Shown piece after piece: positions 35,005-43,952 of a DNA stretch of 64,000 bases (its first letter is position 1; every line of letters starts with the position of its first letter). The translations under genes were made by a program, and so were the position numbers. Source of the stretch: Raskinella chloraquaticus (SeqCode) (GTDB taxonomy: Bacteria; Pseudomonadota; Alphaproteobacteria; Rhizobiales; UBA4765); the NCBI GenBank assembly GCA_002365175.1, contig DEZK01000012.1, forward strand, positions 62,001 through 126,000, read 5' to 3'. Below the pieces are notes generated by a model. It was not told the origin of the DNA, ran no database searches, and saw only the letters and a list, made by a program, of their open reading frames with translations.

Positions 35005-36393
35005 TCAGCTGCGTTTGCCTTCAGCCCGTGACAGGGTGCCGGTGACCGAGCGGCGCACATCAAGCCATTCGCGGGCCGCCTTGTTGACGTCCTCGACGCG
35101 GACCTTGGCGACGCGAGCAGGCCAGGACTGCAATTCTTCCAGGCTCATGCCCTCCATCAGGCTTGACCCGAAAATACGGGCAACCTGGCTCATGCTGTCC
35201 TGCGAGGTGATGGCACTGGCAAGCGAGGCGTTGACCGCACGCGCCACCTCGTCCTCGCTCACGCCCTTGTCGACGATTTCGGCAATGACGGCATCGATGG
35301 CAGCCTCGATCTGATCGAAACTAACACCGGGGCGCGGATTGGCTGAAAAAACAAATCGCCCGTAATCAAGCCCTGAGCCGGAAAAACCGGCATTGGCGTT
35401 GGCCGCGATCTGCCCGTCGATGACCAGCTTCTTGTAGAGCCGGCCGGTCTGGTTGCCGAGGATTTCACTTAGAATATCAAGAGCCTCGATCGTTCCATCC
35501 TTCAGCGTGTTGGCTGAAGGGGTCAGATAACTGCGGGTCCAGGACGGCGTCTGCACCCGCGGATCCTGCATGGCAAGGCGACGCGCAGCGCGGGCGGGCG
35601 GCTCGGTCGGGCGCTGGCGTTGCAGGTCACTGTCCGCGACGCGGCGTTCTACCTTGCCATAGGTAGCCTCGGCAAGAGCCTTGACCTCGTCGACAGCTAC
35701 ATCGCCGGCAATCACCAGAACCGCATTATTGGGCGTGTAATAGCGTCGGTAAAAGCTGATCGCATCATCGAGTGTCAGGCCACGCATCTCATGATCCCAG
35801 CCGATGATCGGGATACGGTAGGGATGATGGAGATAAAGAGCGGCGGCGGTCTGTTCGGCAAATTGTGCGGAGGGAATATTATCAACCACCTGGCGACGCT
35901 CTTCCAGAATGACCTCGCGTTCGGAATCAACCACATCCTTGGTGAGACGCAGATTGGTCATGCGGTCGGATTCAAATTCCATCAGCTGTGCCAGACGGGA
36001 TTTTTCCGTGCGCTGGAAATAGCCGGTGTAGTCCCATGAGGTGAAGGCGTTTTCCTGCCCGCCTATCGCGCCCAGCCATTGCGAAAAACGGCCGGAGGGA
36101 TGACGCTCGGTGCCCTTGAACATGAGATGCTCGAGAAAATGAGCGATACCTGACTTGCCCTTCGGCTCATCTGCGGAGCCGACCCGGTACCATACCATGT
36201 GCATGACCACGCCCAGGCGGCGATCGGGCAGTACCACCACCTGCATACCATTATTCAGAGTAAAGCTGCTGGCGTTCGGGGCAAAGGTTGATACGGGAAT
36301 GCGCGCTGGCGTGGCCGCGTCCTGAGCGCTGACGGGGCCCCCGCTGGCGAGGATAAGCCCGCACAGAAATATGACGCGCGACATCATCCGCAT
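35005..36393 (-). CDS. M16 zinc metallopeptidase, catalytic partner
   Basis: Periplasmic peptidase of 462 residues with a signal peptide ending near SAQ-DAAT. The inverted zinc motif HFLEH is at about residues 85-89, with the downstream third ligand in the DSEREVILEE segment. It probably works with the downstream zinc-less M16 protein as a heterodimer that clears peptides in the periplasm. The start has GGAGG seven bases upstream. Neighbours are the lipoprotein, lspA and ileS. Confidence 0.9.
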   Translation of the reverse strand: MRMMSRVIFLCGLILASGGPVSAQDAATPARIPVSTFAPNASSFTLNNGMQVVVLPDRRLGVVMHMVWYRVGSADEPKGKSGIAHFLEHLMFKGTERHPSGRFSQWLGAIGGQENAFTSWDYTGYFQRTEKSRLAQLMEFESDRMTNLRLTKDVVDSEREVILEERRQVVDNIPSAQFAEQTAAALYLHHPYRIPIIGWDHEMRGLTLDDAISFYRRYYTPNNAVLVIAGDVAVDEVKALAEATYGKVERRVADSDLQRQRPTEPPARAARRLAMQDPRVQTPSWTRSYLTPSANTLKDGTIEALDILSEILGNQTGRLYKKLVIDGQIAANANAGFSGSGLDYGRFVFSANPRPGVSFDQIEAAIDAVIAEIVDKGVSEDEVARAVNASLASAITSQDSMSQVARIFGSSLMEGMSLEELQSWPARVAKVRVEDVNKAAREWLDVRRSVTGTLSRAEGKRS

Positions 36394-36524
36394 GGGAAAC
36401 CTCCGGACTCAGGATCAAACAGGGGATTATGAACGCGGCATGGCGTGGGCAGAGCGTTAATGCTCCAGATGGCAGCCAGGCGGTCGGGAAAAAGGCAATG
36501 TACCGTCCGCGACATTCGCCGCTA

Positions 36525-37388
36525 TCAACCGTTCAACAGCCGTTGCCACCACGGACGATCGTCTTTCTGATTTGGCGCTGGTGCTGGCGATGGCGCTCCG
36601 ACGGCCGAATCCGGTGCCGGGACCCGCAGGCTCGTCGGCGGATCGATCACCGAATTGCGTTTTGCCGCCTTCGCAGCATCAAGTCGCGAGGTATCAATAC
36701 GGTCGAGCGTTCCTTCGAAGGTGCTATTGGAGCCGTTATTCTGGTCAATATAGTCGCGCGCTTCGCCGACGCGTTCTCTGCGTACGCGATCACGCACATC
36801 GACCGTCTCATCGACTTCGAACAAGCTCCATCCGCTGCCTTCCTCCGGCTTGGTCCACCCACGCTCGAGTTCCTCGCGCGAGAGAACGATGCCGCCACCC
36901 TCGAAGCGCAGCTCCCGCGGGGCATTTGGATCAGAAGAAGTTCCCGAGCCGCGACCAGCCTCGATCTCTTCGATCGTCAGACGCTTGATCTGATTATCGT
37001 CGAACTGTTCCCGCCGCAAACCATCCCGTTGACGGGCGATGCGCTGTTTGCGTGCTTCATCCGGATCGACCGGCCAATTCGGGTTGGCGGCGGCAATTTC
37101 AGCCGAATCCTCAGGCGGGCGCAAGCGGCCGGCAGCCTGCGGCGGCGGCAGAGCCAGCGGCGCGCGCGGGGTATAGGTGATTTTTTCGCGTTGCGGGGGG
37201 ATGATCCCGGCGCTCGCCAGGGCGCCGCCGATCACCCTCTGCTCAAAATTTTCCAGCGGATCCTCGCGAAACTGACCGTTGCGATCAAGTCCTCCGCAGC
37301 CGGCAAGCAGCGCTGTTGCACAGGCAATCAGCGCGAAGCGCGCCTGCCAGCGAGACGTCGGATAGGGGTGACCAGACATATTTCGCAT
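36525..37388 (-). CDS. Putative lipoprotein of unknown function
   Basis: Protein of 287 residues with a lipobox LLAGC after a hydrophobic stretch, so it should be lipidated at Cys. The rest is proline-rich and low in structure: YTPRAPLALPPPQAAGRLRPPEDSAEIAAANPNWPVDPDEA-type text is typical of the DUF3035 group, which is my best guess. It lies 37 bases downstream of lspA, the signal peptidase that would process it. The start at ATG 37388 gives a normal signal peptide; ATG 37379 is equally possible. Confidence 0.7.
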   Translation of the reverse strand: MRNMSGHPYPTSRWQARFALIACATALLAGCGGLDRNGQFREDPLENFEQRVIGGALASAGIIPPQREKITYTPRAPLALPPPQAAGRLRPPEDSAEIAAANPNWPVDPDEARKQRIARQRDGLRREQFDDNQIKRLTIEEIEAGRGSGTSSDPNAPRELRFEGGGIVLSREELERGWTKPEEGSGWSLFEVDETVDVRDRVRRERVGEARDYIDQNNGSNSTFEGTLDRIDTSRLDAAKAAKRNSVIDPPTSLRVPAPDSAVGAPSPAPAPNQKDDRPWWQRLLNG

Positions 37389-37425
37389 CAGAATTGCGCT
37401 CCAGGAACCTGCGGCATCACGAGAT

Positions 37426-37935
37426 TCACATTCCCAACCGCCTGTTATCGGCAAAAACGGACTCATACAGCAATGCCGCCACTCCGGCAACAATAGCTAC
37501 ATCGGCAAGGTTAAAGACATACCAGTTGAGGTCGCTTCCTAAAGCGCGCAAATGCAGCAAAAAAAAGTCCGCGACGCCTTCATGGAGAAAACGGTCGATG
37601 GTGTTGCCCAGCGCGCCGCCGATGATGAGCGCCAATGACAGTCGGGTCAGCGCGGCGGGCGCGGTGTTGAGCCATAGCCACAAAGCGAGCGAAATGGCGA
37701 GCTGGAGAGCGCCAAGGGTCCACTGGCCGCCTGTGCTGTCGAGCGCCAGCAACCCGTAGGACACGCCCTTATTCCACACCAAAACAACGTCGAGAAACGG
37801 GGTCAGCGCGACCGGCTGGTGAATGGCGATGTCATAGCTCCACAGCAGCCATAACTTGCTTGCCTGATCGAGCGCACAGATGAGCAGTGCTGCCGCCAGG
37901 GCGCGCGGGGCGTGAGCGCTCCACAGGTTTTTCAC
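37426..37935 (-). CDS. lspA: Lipoprotein signal peptidase
   Basis: Inner-membrane aspartic peptidase of 169 residues that cuts prolipoproteins before the lipidated Cys. Four hydrophobic segments are visible. The two catalytic aspartates are in GGALGNTIDRFLHEGVADFF (the GNxxDR and later VADF blocks), and WYVFNLADVAI follows. The ATG overlaps the ileS stop (ATGA), the classic ileS-lspA arrangement. Confidence 0.95.
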   Translation of the reverse strand: MKNLWSAHAPRALAAALLICALDQASKLWLLWSYDIAIHQPVALTPFLDVVLVWNKGVSYGLLALDSTGGQWTLGALQLAISLALWLWLNTAPAALTRLSLALIIGGALGNTIDRFLHEGVADFFLLHLRALGSDLNWYVFNLADVAIVAGVAALLYESVFADNRRLGM

Positions 37936-40900
37936 GCGGCTTCACCCTGTCGGGCTGTCCATTCGCGCATCGCCACCGCATCGCGCGGGGTGATGTCGGG
38001 ATAGGCCGGATCGGCGCTGGCGGGGTCGAAATATTTCCACGAACGGGCACATTTGCGCCCGGACGCGCGTATCACCTCGACAGCGATTCCCGCCATGTCG
38101 GACAGGCGGAAGGCGTCGGCTGGTCCCTCGCCCAGCCGGATGTCAATCGCCGATGTGATGCACAATTCGGCGAAATCGATCGCGTCGACCTCGCCAAGCA
38201 ATCTTGCATCGGCGATATAGACGACCGGGGCTGCCTCCAGCGATGAGCCGAGGCGCTTTTGCGCCCGCTCGATTTCAAGCGCGCCATTGACCACACGGCG
38301 CAAGCGGCGGGCGGCCTCGAAGCGCGAAGCGAGCGCCGGGTCTGTCCAGAAGGCCTCAACAGGTTCGAAAAGCGCGGTATGCACCGAGCCCGCTTCGGAT
38401 GGATAGCGGGCAAGCCACGCCTCCTCGCAGGTGAAGACGAGGATCGGCGCCAGCCAGGTTGTCATGGCGCGAAAGCAGATGTCGATGACGGTGAGTGCGG
38501 CAAGTCTTGTCGGGCTCGATGCCGGATCACAATAAAGTGTGTCTTTGCGGATGTCGAAATAGAAGGCCGAAAGATCGCCCGTCATCAGGGTTGTCATGAC
38601 CGCGATCACCCGCTTGTAGTCGTAAGCGGCATAGGCGGCGATCACCTCGCGATGCGTCTCGGCCAGACGATGGAGAATATAGCGCTCCAGTTCCGGCATA
38701 TCGGCAAAGGCCACCAACTGAGCGGGATCGGCATGGGCGAGCGTGCCCAGCGACCAGCGCAGCGTGTTGCGCAGTTTGCGGTAGGTATCGACGAAGTTTT
38801 CGACGATCCTGGGGCCTATGCGCAAATCATCCGCATAGTCGGAGGCAGCAACCCACAGGCGCAGAATGTCGGCGCCCGACGATTTGATGACGTCTTGCGG
38901 CGCCACGACATTGCCGACCGATTTCGACATCTTCTCGCCCTTCTCATCAAGGACGAAACCATGCGTCAGCACCACGTCGAAGGGCGCCCGCCCGCGCGTG
39001 CCGCAGCTCTCCAGCAGACTTGACTGGAACCAGCCGCGATGCTGGTCGGAGCCTTCGAGATACATCACCCGGTCGCGCCCGCCATCGACGATGCGGTGGA
39101 TGCCATCAAGGGTCGGAAAGTGCTTTGGCGTGTTCAGCACATAGGAATGGGTCGAGCCTGAATCAAACCACACATCCAATACGTCAGTGACCATCTCATA
39201 GGTTGCCGGATCGTGGTCGAAGGGGGCAAGGAAGCGCGCGGCAGCGCCTTCCGCAAACCAGGCATCCGCGCCCTCCGCCTCGAAAGCCGCCGCAATCGCC
39301 TGATCGACGCGGGCGTCACGCAGCAATTCCTTCGTCTCGCGATGGACGAAGACGGTGATCGGCACGCCCCAGGCGCGCTGGCGGCTCATCACCCAGTCAG
39401 GCTTGTTTTCCACCATGCCGCGTATGCGGTTCTGCCCGGAAGCTGGCACCCATTCGGTCTGGCTGATCGCTTCAAACGCGGTCTCGCGCAGGGTTGGCTG
39501 ATTGTCACCCGCTCGGCCATCGGCTGAGAACGGCCTGTCCATGGCGATGAACCATTGCGGCGTATTCCTGAAGATAACCGGCTTTTTCGAGCGCCAGGAA
39601 TGCGGATATTGATGCTTGAGGCGGGCGCGCGCCACCAGCATGTTGGCGTCGATCAGCGCCTTGATGACGGCCTCGTTGGCATCGCCCTTGTCGCCGTTTT
39701 CCTTGATGACGCGCTTGCCCTCGAACCCGGGAGCCTGCGCGGTATAAACGCTGTCATCATCGACGGTGAAGGGGATGGCGGTGTCGATGCCGCGCTCGGC
39801 GAGCGTCCGGCCATTCGCCATCCAGATTTCAAAATCCTCCCGGCCATGGCCCGGCGCGGTATGGACAAAGCCCGTGCCGGCATCATCCGTCACATGGTCG
39901 CCATCGAGCAGGGGGACGTCGAAGGTGTAGCCAAGGGATGGCTCACGGCCCTTCTGCCCTTCTCCCCTCGCGGGAGAAGGGAAGGCGGCGAGCGGATGGG
40001 AACAGGTGGTCCGGGCCAGGGCGTCGGCTGGAACGTCGCTGACAAAAGACAGCGATATCTTGGCCGAGCTGGCCACATGTTCGGCGAGCTTCTTGGCGAT
40101 GATGTAGCGCTCGCCGGGCTTCGGCCCGAAGTCGCGCTCATTGGCAGTGACTTCGTATAGGCCGTACTCAATCTTGCGCGAATAGGCGATGGCGCGGTTG
40201 CCGGGAAGCGTCCAAGGGGTCGTCGTCCAGATGAGGATGGAGGCATCCTTAAGCTGAGGATGTTCAGGAATGCTCATGGCTGGAACAATGTTGTAAGCTG
40301 GAAGAGGCGCTTCCTTCACCGGAAACTTCACCCACACCATATCGCTCTGGTGGTCGTGATATTCGATCTCGGCCTCAGCCAGCGCCGTCTTTTCCACGAC
40401 CGACCACATCACCGGCTTCGAGCCGCGATAGAGGAGGCCGTTCTCCTTGAACTTCATGATTTCACGCGCGATCTGCGCTTCGGCAGGATAGGTCATGGTC
40501 TGATAGGGATTATCCCAGTCACCCGTGACACCGAGGCGCTTGAATTCCTCGCGCTGGATGTTGAGCCAGTTGGTGGCGTAGGCGCGGCATTCGGCGCGGA
40601 AGGCGTTGATTGCAGCACCGCTGGAAAGGTCCGGCTTCGGCTTGCCCTTGGCGCGGTATTCCTCCTCGATGCGCCATTCGATCGGCAGGCCGTGACAATC
40701 CCAGCCCGGCACGTAGTTTGAATCAAAACCCAGCATTGATTGCGACCGCGTCACCAGATCCTTCAGGATCTTGTTCAGCGCATGGCCGATATGGATGTTG
40801 CCATTGGCGTAGGGCGGGCCATCATGCAGCACGAATTTCGGCTTGCCCTTCGCCGCCTCGCGCAACTTCTTGTAAAGATCGATCTTCGCCCAGCGCTCGA

Positions 40901-41006
40901 TGAGCTGCGGCTCGCGCTGCGGCAGGCCGGCACGCATGGCAAAATCGGTCTTTGGCAAAAAAAGTGTCTGCGAATAATCGCGTTCGCCTGATGTCTGGTC
41001 GGTCAT
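37932..41006 (-). CDS. ileS: Isoleucyl-tRNA synthetase with an 18-residue repeat-derived insert
   Basis: Class I synthetase of 1024 residues charging tRNA-Ile. The HIGH-like motif is in NIHIGHALNKI (about residues 70-80), and KMSKSVGN lies in the C-terminal half of the catalytic domain. The CP1 editing domain holds GTGFVHTAPGHGREDFE. Within CP1, residues about 341-358 (AFPSPARGEGQKGREPSL) interrupt the usual SHPLA-GYxFDVPLL text and are encoded by a palindromic repeat. The anticodon-binding C-terminus is complete. The frame is intact, so the enzyme should still work. Confidence 0.97.
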   Translation of the reverse strand: MTDQTSGERDYSQTLFLPKTDFAMRAGLPQREPQLIERWAKIDLYKKLREAAKGKPKFVLHDGPPYANGNIHIGHALNKILKDLVTRSQSMLGFDSNYVPGWDCHGLPIEWRIEEEYRAKGKPKPDLSSGAAINAFRAECRAYATNWLNIQREEFKRLGVTGDWDNPYQTMTYPAEAQIAREIMKFKENGLLYRGSKPVMWSVVEKTALAEAEIEYHDHQSDMVWVKFPVKEAPLPAYNIVPAMSIPEHPQLKDASILIWTTTPWTLPGNRAIAYSRKIEYGLYEVTANERDFGPKPGERYIIAKKLAEHVASSAKISLSFVSDVPADALARTTCSHPLAAFPSPARGEGQKGREPSLGYTFDVPLLDGDHVTDDAGTGFVHTAPGHGREDFEIWMANGRTLAERGIDTAIPFTVDDDSVYTAQAPGFEGKRVIKENGDKGDANEAVIKALIDANMLVARARLKHQYPHSWRSKKPVIFRNTPQWFIAMDRPFSADGRAGDNQPTLRETAFEAISQTEWVPASGQNRIRGMVENKPDWVMSRQRAWGVPITVFVHRETKELLRDARVDQAIAAAFEAEGADAWFAEGAAARFLAPFDHDPATYEMVTDVLDVWFDSGSTHSYVLNTPKHFPTLDGIHRIVDGGRDRVMYLEGSDQHRGWFQSSLLESCGTRGRAPFDVVLTHGFVLDEKGEKMSKSVGNVVAPQDVIKSSGADILRLWVAASDYADDLRIGPRIVENFVDTYRKLRNTLRWSLGTLAHADPAQLVAFADMPELERYILHRLAETHREVIAAYAAYDYKRVIAVMTTLMTGDLSAFYFDIRKDTLYCDPASSPTRLAALTVIDICFRAMTTWLAPILVFTCEEAWLARYPSEAGSVHTALFEPVEAFWTDPALASRFEAARRLRRVVNGALEIERAQKRLGSSLEAAPVVYIADARLLGEVDAIDFAELCITSAIDIRLGEGPADAFRLSDMAGIAVEVIRASGRKCARSWKYFDPASADPAYPDITPRDAVAMREWTARQGEAA
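39957..39981. repeat. Palindromic repeat element inserted in frame in ileS
   Basis: CCCTTCTCCC and GGGAGAAGGG form a perfect ten-base-pair stem around the loop CTCGC. It lies within a 54-base insertion (39933-39986, 18 codons) in the ileS editing domain. The text resembles the short palindromic repeats spread through genomes of this order, which read as PSPARGEG when translated. No further copy is visible in the window. Confidence 0.8.
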
Positions 41007-41208
41007 GGCTCGATCTGGGGTTGAGCGGTCAAATGGCAGGGTTTGTCATGGTGGCGCCCGGTCGGTCCGCCTCGGGCAGCGCGAAGGCTGCACCCGTCAG
41101 ACGGAGACCGGGCGGCTAATTCGACACTGGCGAACCATGGCGGACCTCATACCCGTCCTATAGCGGCTGCCGGGCGCTGGCGAAAGGGGCAGGCGACGAC
41201 AGCATCAA

Positions 41209-41236
41209 TTGACGCCTTGCGATGGCATGCGATAGT
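41209..41236 (+). promoter_or_regulatory. Candidate promoter of the DUF1330 gene
   Basis: TTGACG and GATAGT lie 16 bases apart, 51 bases before the DUF1330 start. The -35 hexamer is near consensus; the -10 is weak. The rest of the 280-base gap between ileS and this gene shows nothing I can name. Confidence 0.35.
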
Positions 41237-41286
41237 GCCGGTGACGCGGCAGGACCAAGCCGCCAAGATCATCGACGGGAGTAGAC

Positions 41287-41577
41287 ATGGCCAAGGCTTA
41301 CTGGATCAGCACCTATCATTCGATTTCCGACCCGGCGGGTCTTGCCGAATACGCCAAGATCGCCGGTCCGGTGATTTCAGCCGCCGGCGGGCGCTTTCTG
41401 GCACGCGGGATTGCCGACAAGGCCTATGAGGCGGCCGTCAAGGAGCGCACCGTCCTCATCGAATTCGACAGTCTGGAACAGGCGGTCGCCGCCTATGAAA
41501 GCGCGGAATACCAGAACGCTGTTGCTATCGTCGTCAAGGCGGCAAAGCGCGATGTGCGGCTGATCAGCGCCGCCTAA
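41287..41577 (+). CDS. DUF1330 protein
   Basis: Protein of 96 residues with the dimeric alpha-beta barrel (ferredoxin-like) fold of DUF1330. Family text is clear: AYWISTYHSISDPAGLAEYAK, GGRFLARG and ERTVLIEFDSLEQAVAAYES. The biochemical role of the family is unknown. It is divergent from ileS and ends convergently beside ribF with no gap. Confidence 0.9.
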   Translation: MAKAYWISTYHSISDPAGLAEYAKIAGPVISAAGGRFLARGIADKAYEAAVKERTVLIEFDSLEQAVAAYESAEYQNAVAIVVKAAKRDVRLISAA

Positions 41578-42581
41578 TCGGCGGCGTCATCTTCGAGTTT
41601 CGCCTGCAGGTCGGTGCGTGGCGCGCTCAGCGTCGCACTGACGGCATGGCGGGCGTCATCAACATCGCGCCCCATCCGGGCCACCAGCGCGTCGACAGAG
41701 GCAAACCGCGCCTCATCGCGCAGGAAGCGGCAAAATTCGATGCGGATGGACCGGTCGTACAGATCGCCTGAAAAATCCATCACATGAGTTTCAAGGATGG
41801 CTGGTCCATCTCCGAACTGGATACGGCGCCCGTAATTGGCGGCCCCCGCATACCAGGCGCCATCTATCCGCACCCTCACGGCATAGACGCCCTGGCGCAA
41901 AACGCAGTTGGCCGGCAGGTTCATATTTGCCGTCGGAAAGCCCAGATTGCGCCCGCGCTTGTCGCCGTGAACGACCTCGCCTTCGACTGCCCAGCGCCAG
42001 CCAAGATCGCCATTGGCCAGATCAAGGTCGCCAGCCCCCAGCGCCTCGCGGATGAGCGTTGAGGACACGACACGCCCCGCCTTGTCGCTGAAGGCGTCGA
42101 CATGGGCGGTTGCAAAGCCGTGACGCTGTCCGGCCTCTTCCAGAAATTGCGGTGTGCCGCCCCTGCCGCGGCCAAAATGAAAGTCAAAGCCGGCAATCGC
42201 CATCTGCGCCCGCAGCCCATCACAAAGTATTGATTTCACAAAATCTTCCGCAGCAAGTGCAGCCAGTGCCACATCGAAGGGCAGGGCAATGACCGCATCA
42301 AGACCGAGGAAGGTGAGAATGCGCGCCTTCAAGGAGAGCGGGGTGAGACGAAAGACCGGCGCATCCGGCTTGAAATAGGTGCGCGGGTGCGGCTCGAACG
42401 TCATCGCCAGCGCCGGAACCCGCCGCGCTTTGGCCTCGCTGACCGCGCGCCTGATCACCGCCTGGTGGCCGCGATGGACGCCATCGAAATTACCAATGGC
42501 GATGACACCGCCGCGCAAAACATCGGGCACATCATCGGGGCGGGTAAAAATGCGGGTGCGGGACACGTCGTTCATCTGCAT
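41574..42581 (-). CDS. ribF: Bifunctional riboflavin kinase / FAD synthetase
   Basis: Cytosolic enzyme of 335 residues making FMN and FAD. The N-terminal nucleotidyltransferase domain has IGNFDGVHRGHQ (about residues 27-38) and SSTLIREAL. The C-terminal kinase domain has GDKRGRNLGFPTANM. The last 20 residues (APRTDLQAKLEDDAAD) are a low-conservation tail. The start at ATG 42581 or 42575 is uncertain because no clear ribosome site precedes either; an earlier TTG/ATG-type start at 42614 seems too far upstream. Confidence 0.93.
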   Translation of the reverse strand: MQMNDVSRTRIFTRPDDVPDVLRGGVIAIGNFDGVHRGHQAVIRRAVSEAKARRVPALAMTFEPHPRTYFKPDAPVFRLTPLSLKARILTFLGLDAVIALPFDVALAALAAEDFVKSILCDGLRAQMAIAGFDFHFGRGRGGTPQFLEEAGQRHGFATAHVDAFSDKAGRVVSSTLIREALGAGDLDLANGDLGWRWAVEGEVVHGDKRGRNLGFPTANMNLPANCVLRQGVYAVRVRIDGAWYAGAANYGRRIQFGDGPAILETHVMDFSGDLYDRSIRIEFCRFLRDEARFASVDALVARMGRDVDDARHAVSATLSAPRTDLQAKLEDDAAD

Positions 42582-42798
42582 GGCGGGCAAGTCTGGTGCC
42601 TTGTCGCCAGGCAATGGTCAAGCGCCCGCAAAATTTGTCACGACATTTCGCAAATAAAAATGACGCCCGTTAACGAAAATTTTGGGAGATTTGCCTAATT
42701 CTCTCCGCAACACCCGTATCCACCCCTTCGGGTTGTCGTTTAGTTGTCGAAGAGCTCGAATTGGGGAATTCGGGCGCCCCGCGTACTAAGAGGCCGCC

Positions 42799-43182
42799 AT
42801 GGCAGTCGATACCACGATGTCCGTACTTGTTGTCGATGACTACAAGACAATGATCCGCATCATCCGCAATCTTCTGAAGCAGATCGGCTTTGAGGATGTT
42901 GATGAAGCCAGTGACGGCACGGAGGCGCTGTCAAAGATGAAAGAGCGCAAATACGGGCTTGTCATCTCTGACTGGAACATGGAGCCGATGACCGGCTACG
43001 AGCTTCTCAAGGAAGTGCGCTCCGACGCGACGCTGAACCGCACGCCCTTCATCATGGTCACCGCGGAATCGAAAACCGAAAACGTGATCGCCGCGAAAAA
43101 AGCTGGGGTGAATAACTACATCGTGAAGCCGTTCAATGCGCAGACATTGAAAGGCAAGATCGAAGCGGTATTTGCTGAATAA
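42799..43182 (+). CDS. Single-domain CheY-like response regulator
   Basis: Receiver domain of 127 residues with no output domain. The acidic pair is in VLVVDDYKTM, the phospho-accepting Asp in VISDWNMEP (about residue 59), Thr in IMVTAES, and Lys in NYIVKPFNA (about 111). It looks like a chemotaxis CheY and is followed at 76 bases by a CheZ-like gene, so the pair may be a signal and its phosphatase. No CheA, receptor or flagellar gene lies in the window. Confidence 0.9.
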   Translation: MAVDTTMSVLVVDDYKTMIRIIRNLLKQIGFEDVDEASDGTEALSKMKERKYGLVISDWNMEPMTGYELLKEVRSDATLNRTPFIMVTAESKTENVIAAKKAGVNNYIVKPFNAQTLKGKIEAVFAE

Positions 43183-43257
43183 ATATCCGTTTTTGATGAT
43201 CTGTCTTAATACTGCGCCCAGGCAATGCTGTGGCGGTGTGGTTGCGTGGAGTGTGTC

Positions 43258-43932
43258 ATGGCCCGGCTGTCGAAAGCTCATCTGTCGCGTCTTGAATCCT
43301 ATCTGAAGAACGATGATCGATCCGAGCCTTCACTGCGCGACGTCATGGCGCTGGCCGAGCTGACCACCGAATCGCTGCAAAGCTTCTACTCGCGCTTCGA
43401 CCGCGAGGTTTACGGCGAACTGGTCGGTATCAGCGAATATATTCTCACCATGCGCCGCGAGATCGCCAGCCTTGGCGTTACCGACCTCAAGGAAACGCGC
43501 CTGCCATCAGCGGGCATTGAGCTTGACGAAATCGTCCGCTCGACCGAAGAGGCGACCAATACCATCATGACGTGCGCTGAAGATCTGTTCACCCTCGGGC
43601 CGGACAGCGACAATCTCAGCGACAAGATCGGCGATGCGGCTACCCGCATCATGGAGGCCTGCGCCTTCCAGGACCTCACCGGCCAGCGCATCGCCAAGGT
43701 GGTCGAGACGCTGAAAGCCATCGAATCGCGCGTCTCGCGCTTTGCCGCCGCCGTCGGCTCGACCGAAGGCAAGACGGAGCTTGATGCCAATGAAGAGGCA
43801 CGCGCCAAACGCAAGCACGATCTGCTGCTCAACGGTCCGCAATCCAAAAGCGACGCCGTCAAGCAAACCGACGTCGATGCCATGATGGCAGGCGGCTCGG
43901 ACCAGGACGCCATCGACCGCCTGTTTGGCTGA
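43258..43932 (+). CDS. cheZ: CheZ-like protein phosphatase
   Basis: Protein of 224 residues, almost wholly helical, as in the CheZ four-helix bundle. The hallmark motif ACAFQDLTGQRIAK (about residues 138-151) carries the catalytic Gln that activates water for dephosphorylation of CheY-P. The C-terminal DAIDRLFG-type tail with DQDAIDRLF matches the CheY-binding peptide of CheZ. The start at ATG 43258 has GGAG upstream; an ATG at 43225 would add a cysteine-rich stretch not seen in the family. Confidence 0.87.
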   Translation: MARLSKAHLSRLESYLKNDDRSEPSLRDVMALAELTTESLQSFYSRFDREVYGELVGISEYILTMRREIASLGVTDLKETRLPSAGIELDEIVRSTEEATNTIMTCAEDLFTLGPDSDNLSDKIGDAATRIMEACAFQDLTGQRIAKVVETLKAIESRVSRFAAAVGSTEGKTELDANEEARAKRKHDLLLNGPQSKSDAVKQTDVDAMMAGGSDQDAIDRLFG

Positions 43933-43952
43933 GCGCGCACCAGCCCTCGGCC

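Noticed and set aside
41007..41286. T-box or other leader upstream of ileS
   Set aside because: No T-box motif is visible, and such leaders are not expected in alphaproteobacteria.
42720..42745. Terminator or attenuator before the CheY-like gene
   Set aside because: The ACCC/GGGT pairing is only four bases with no T-run.
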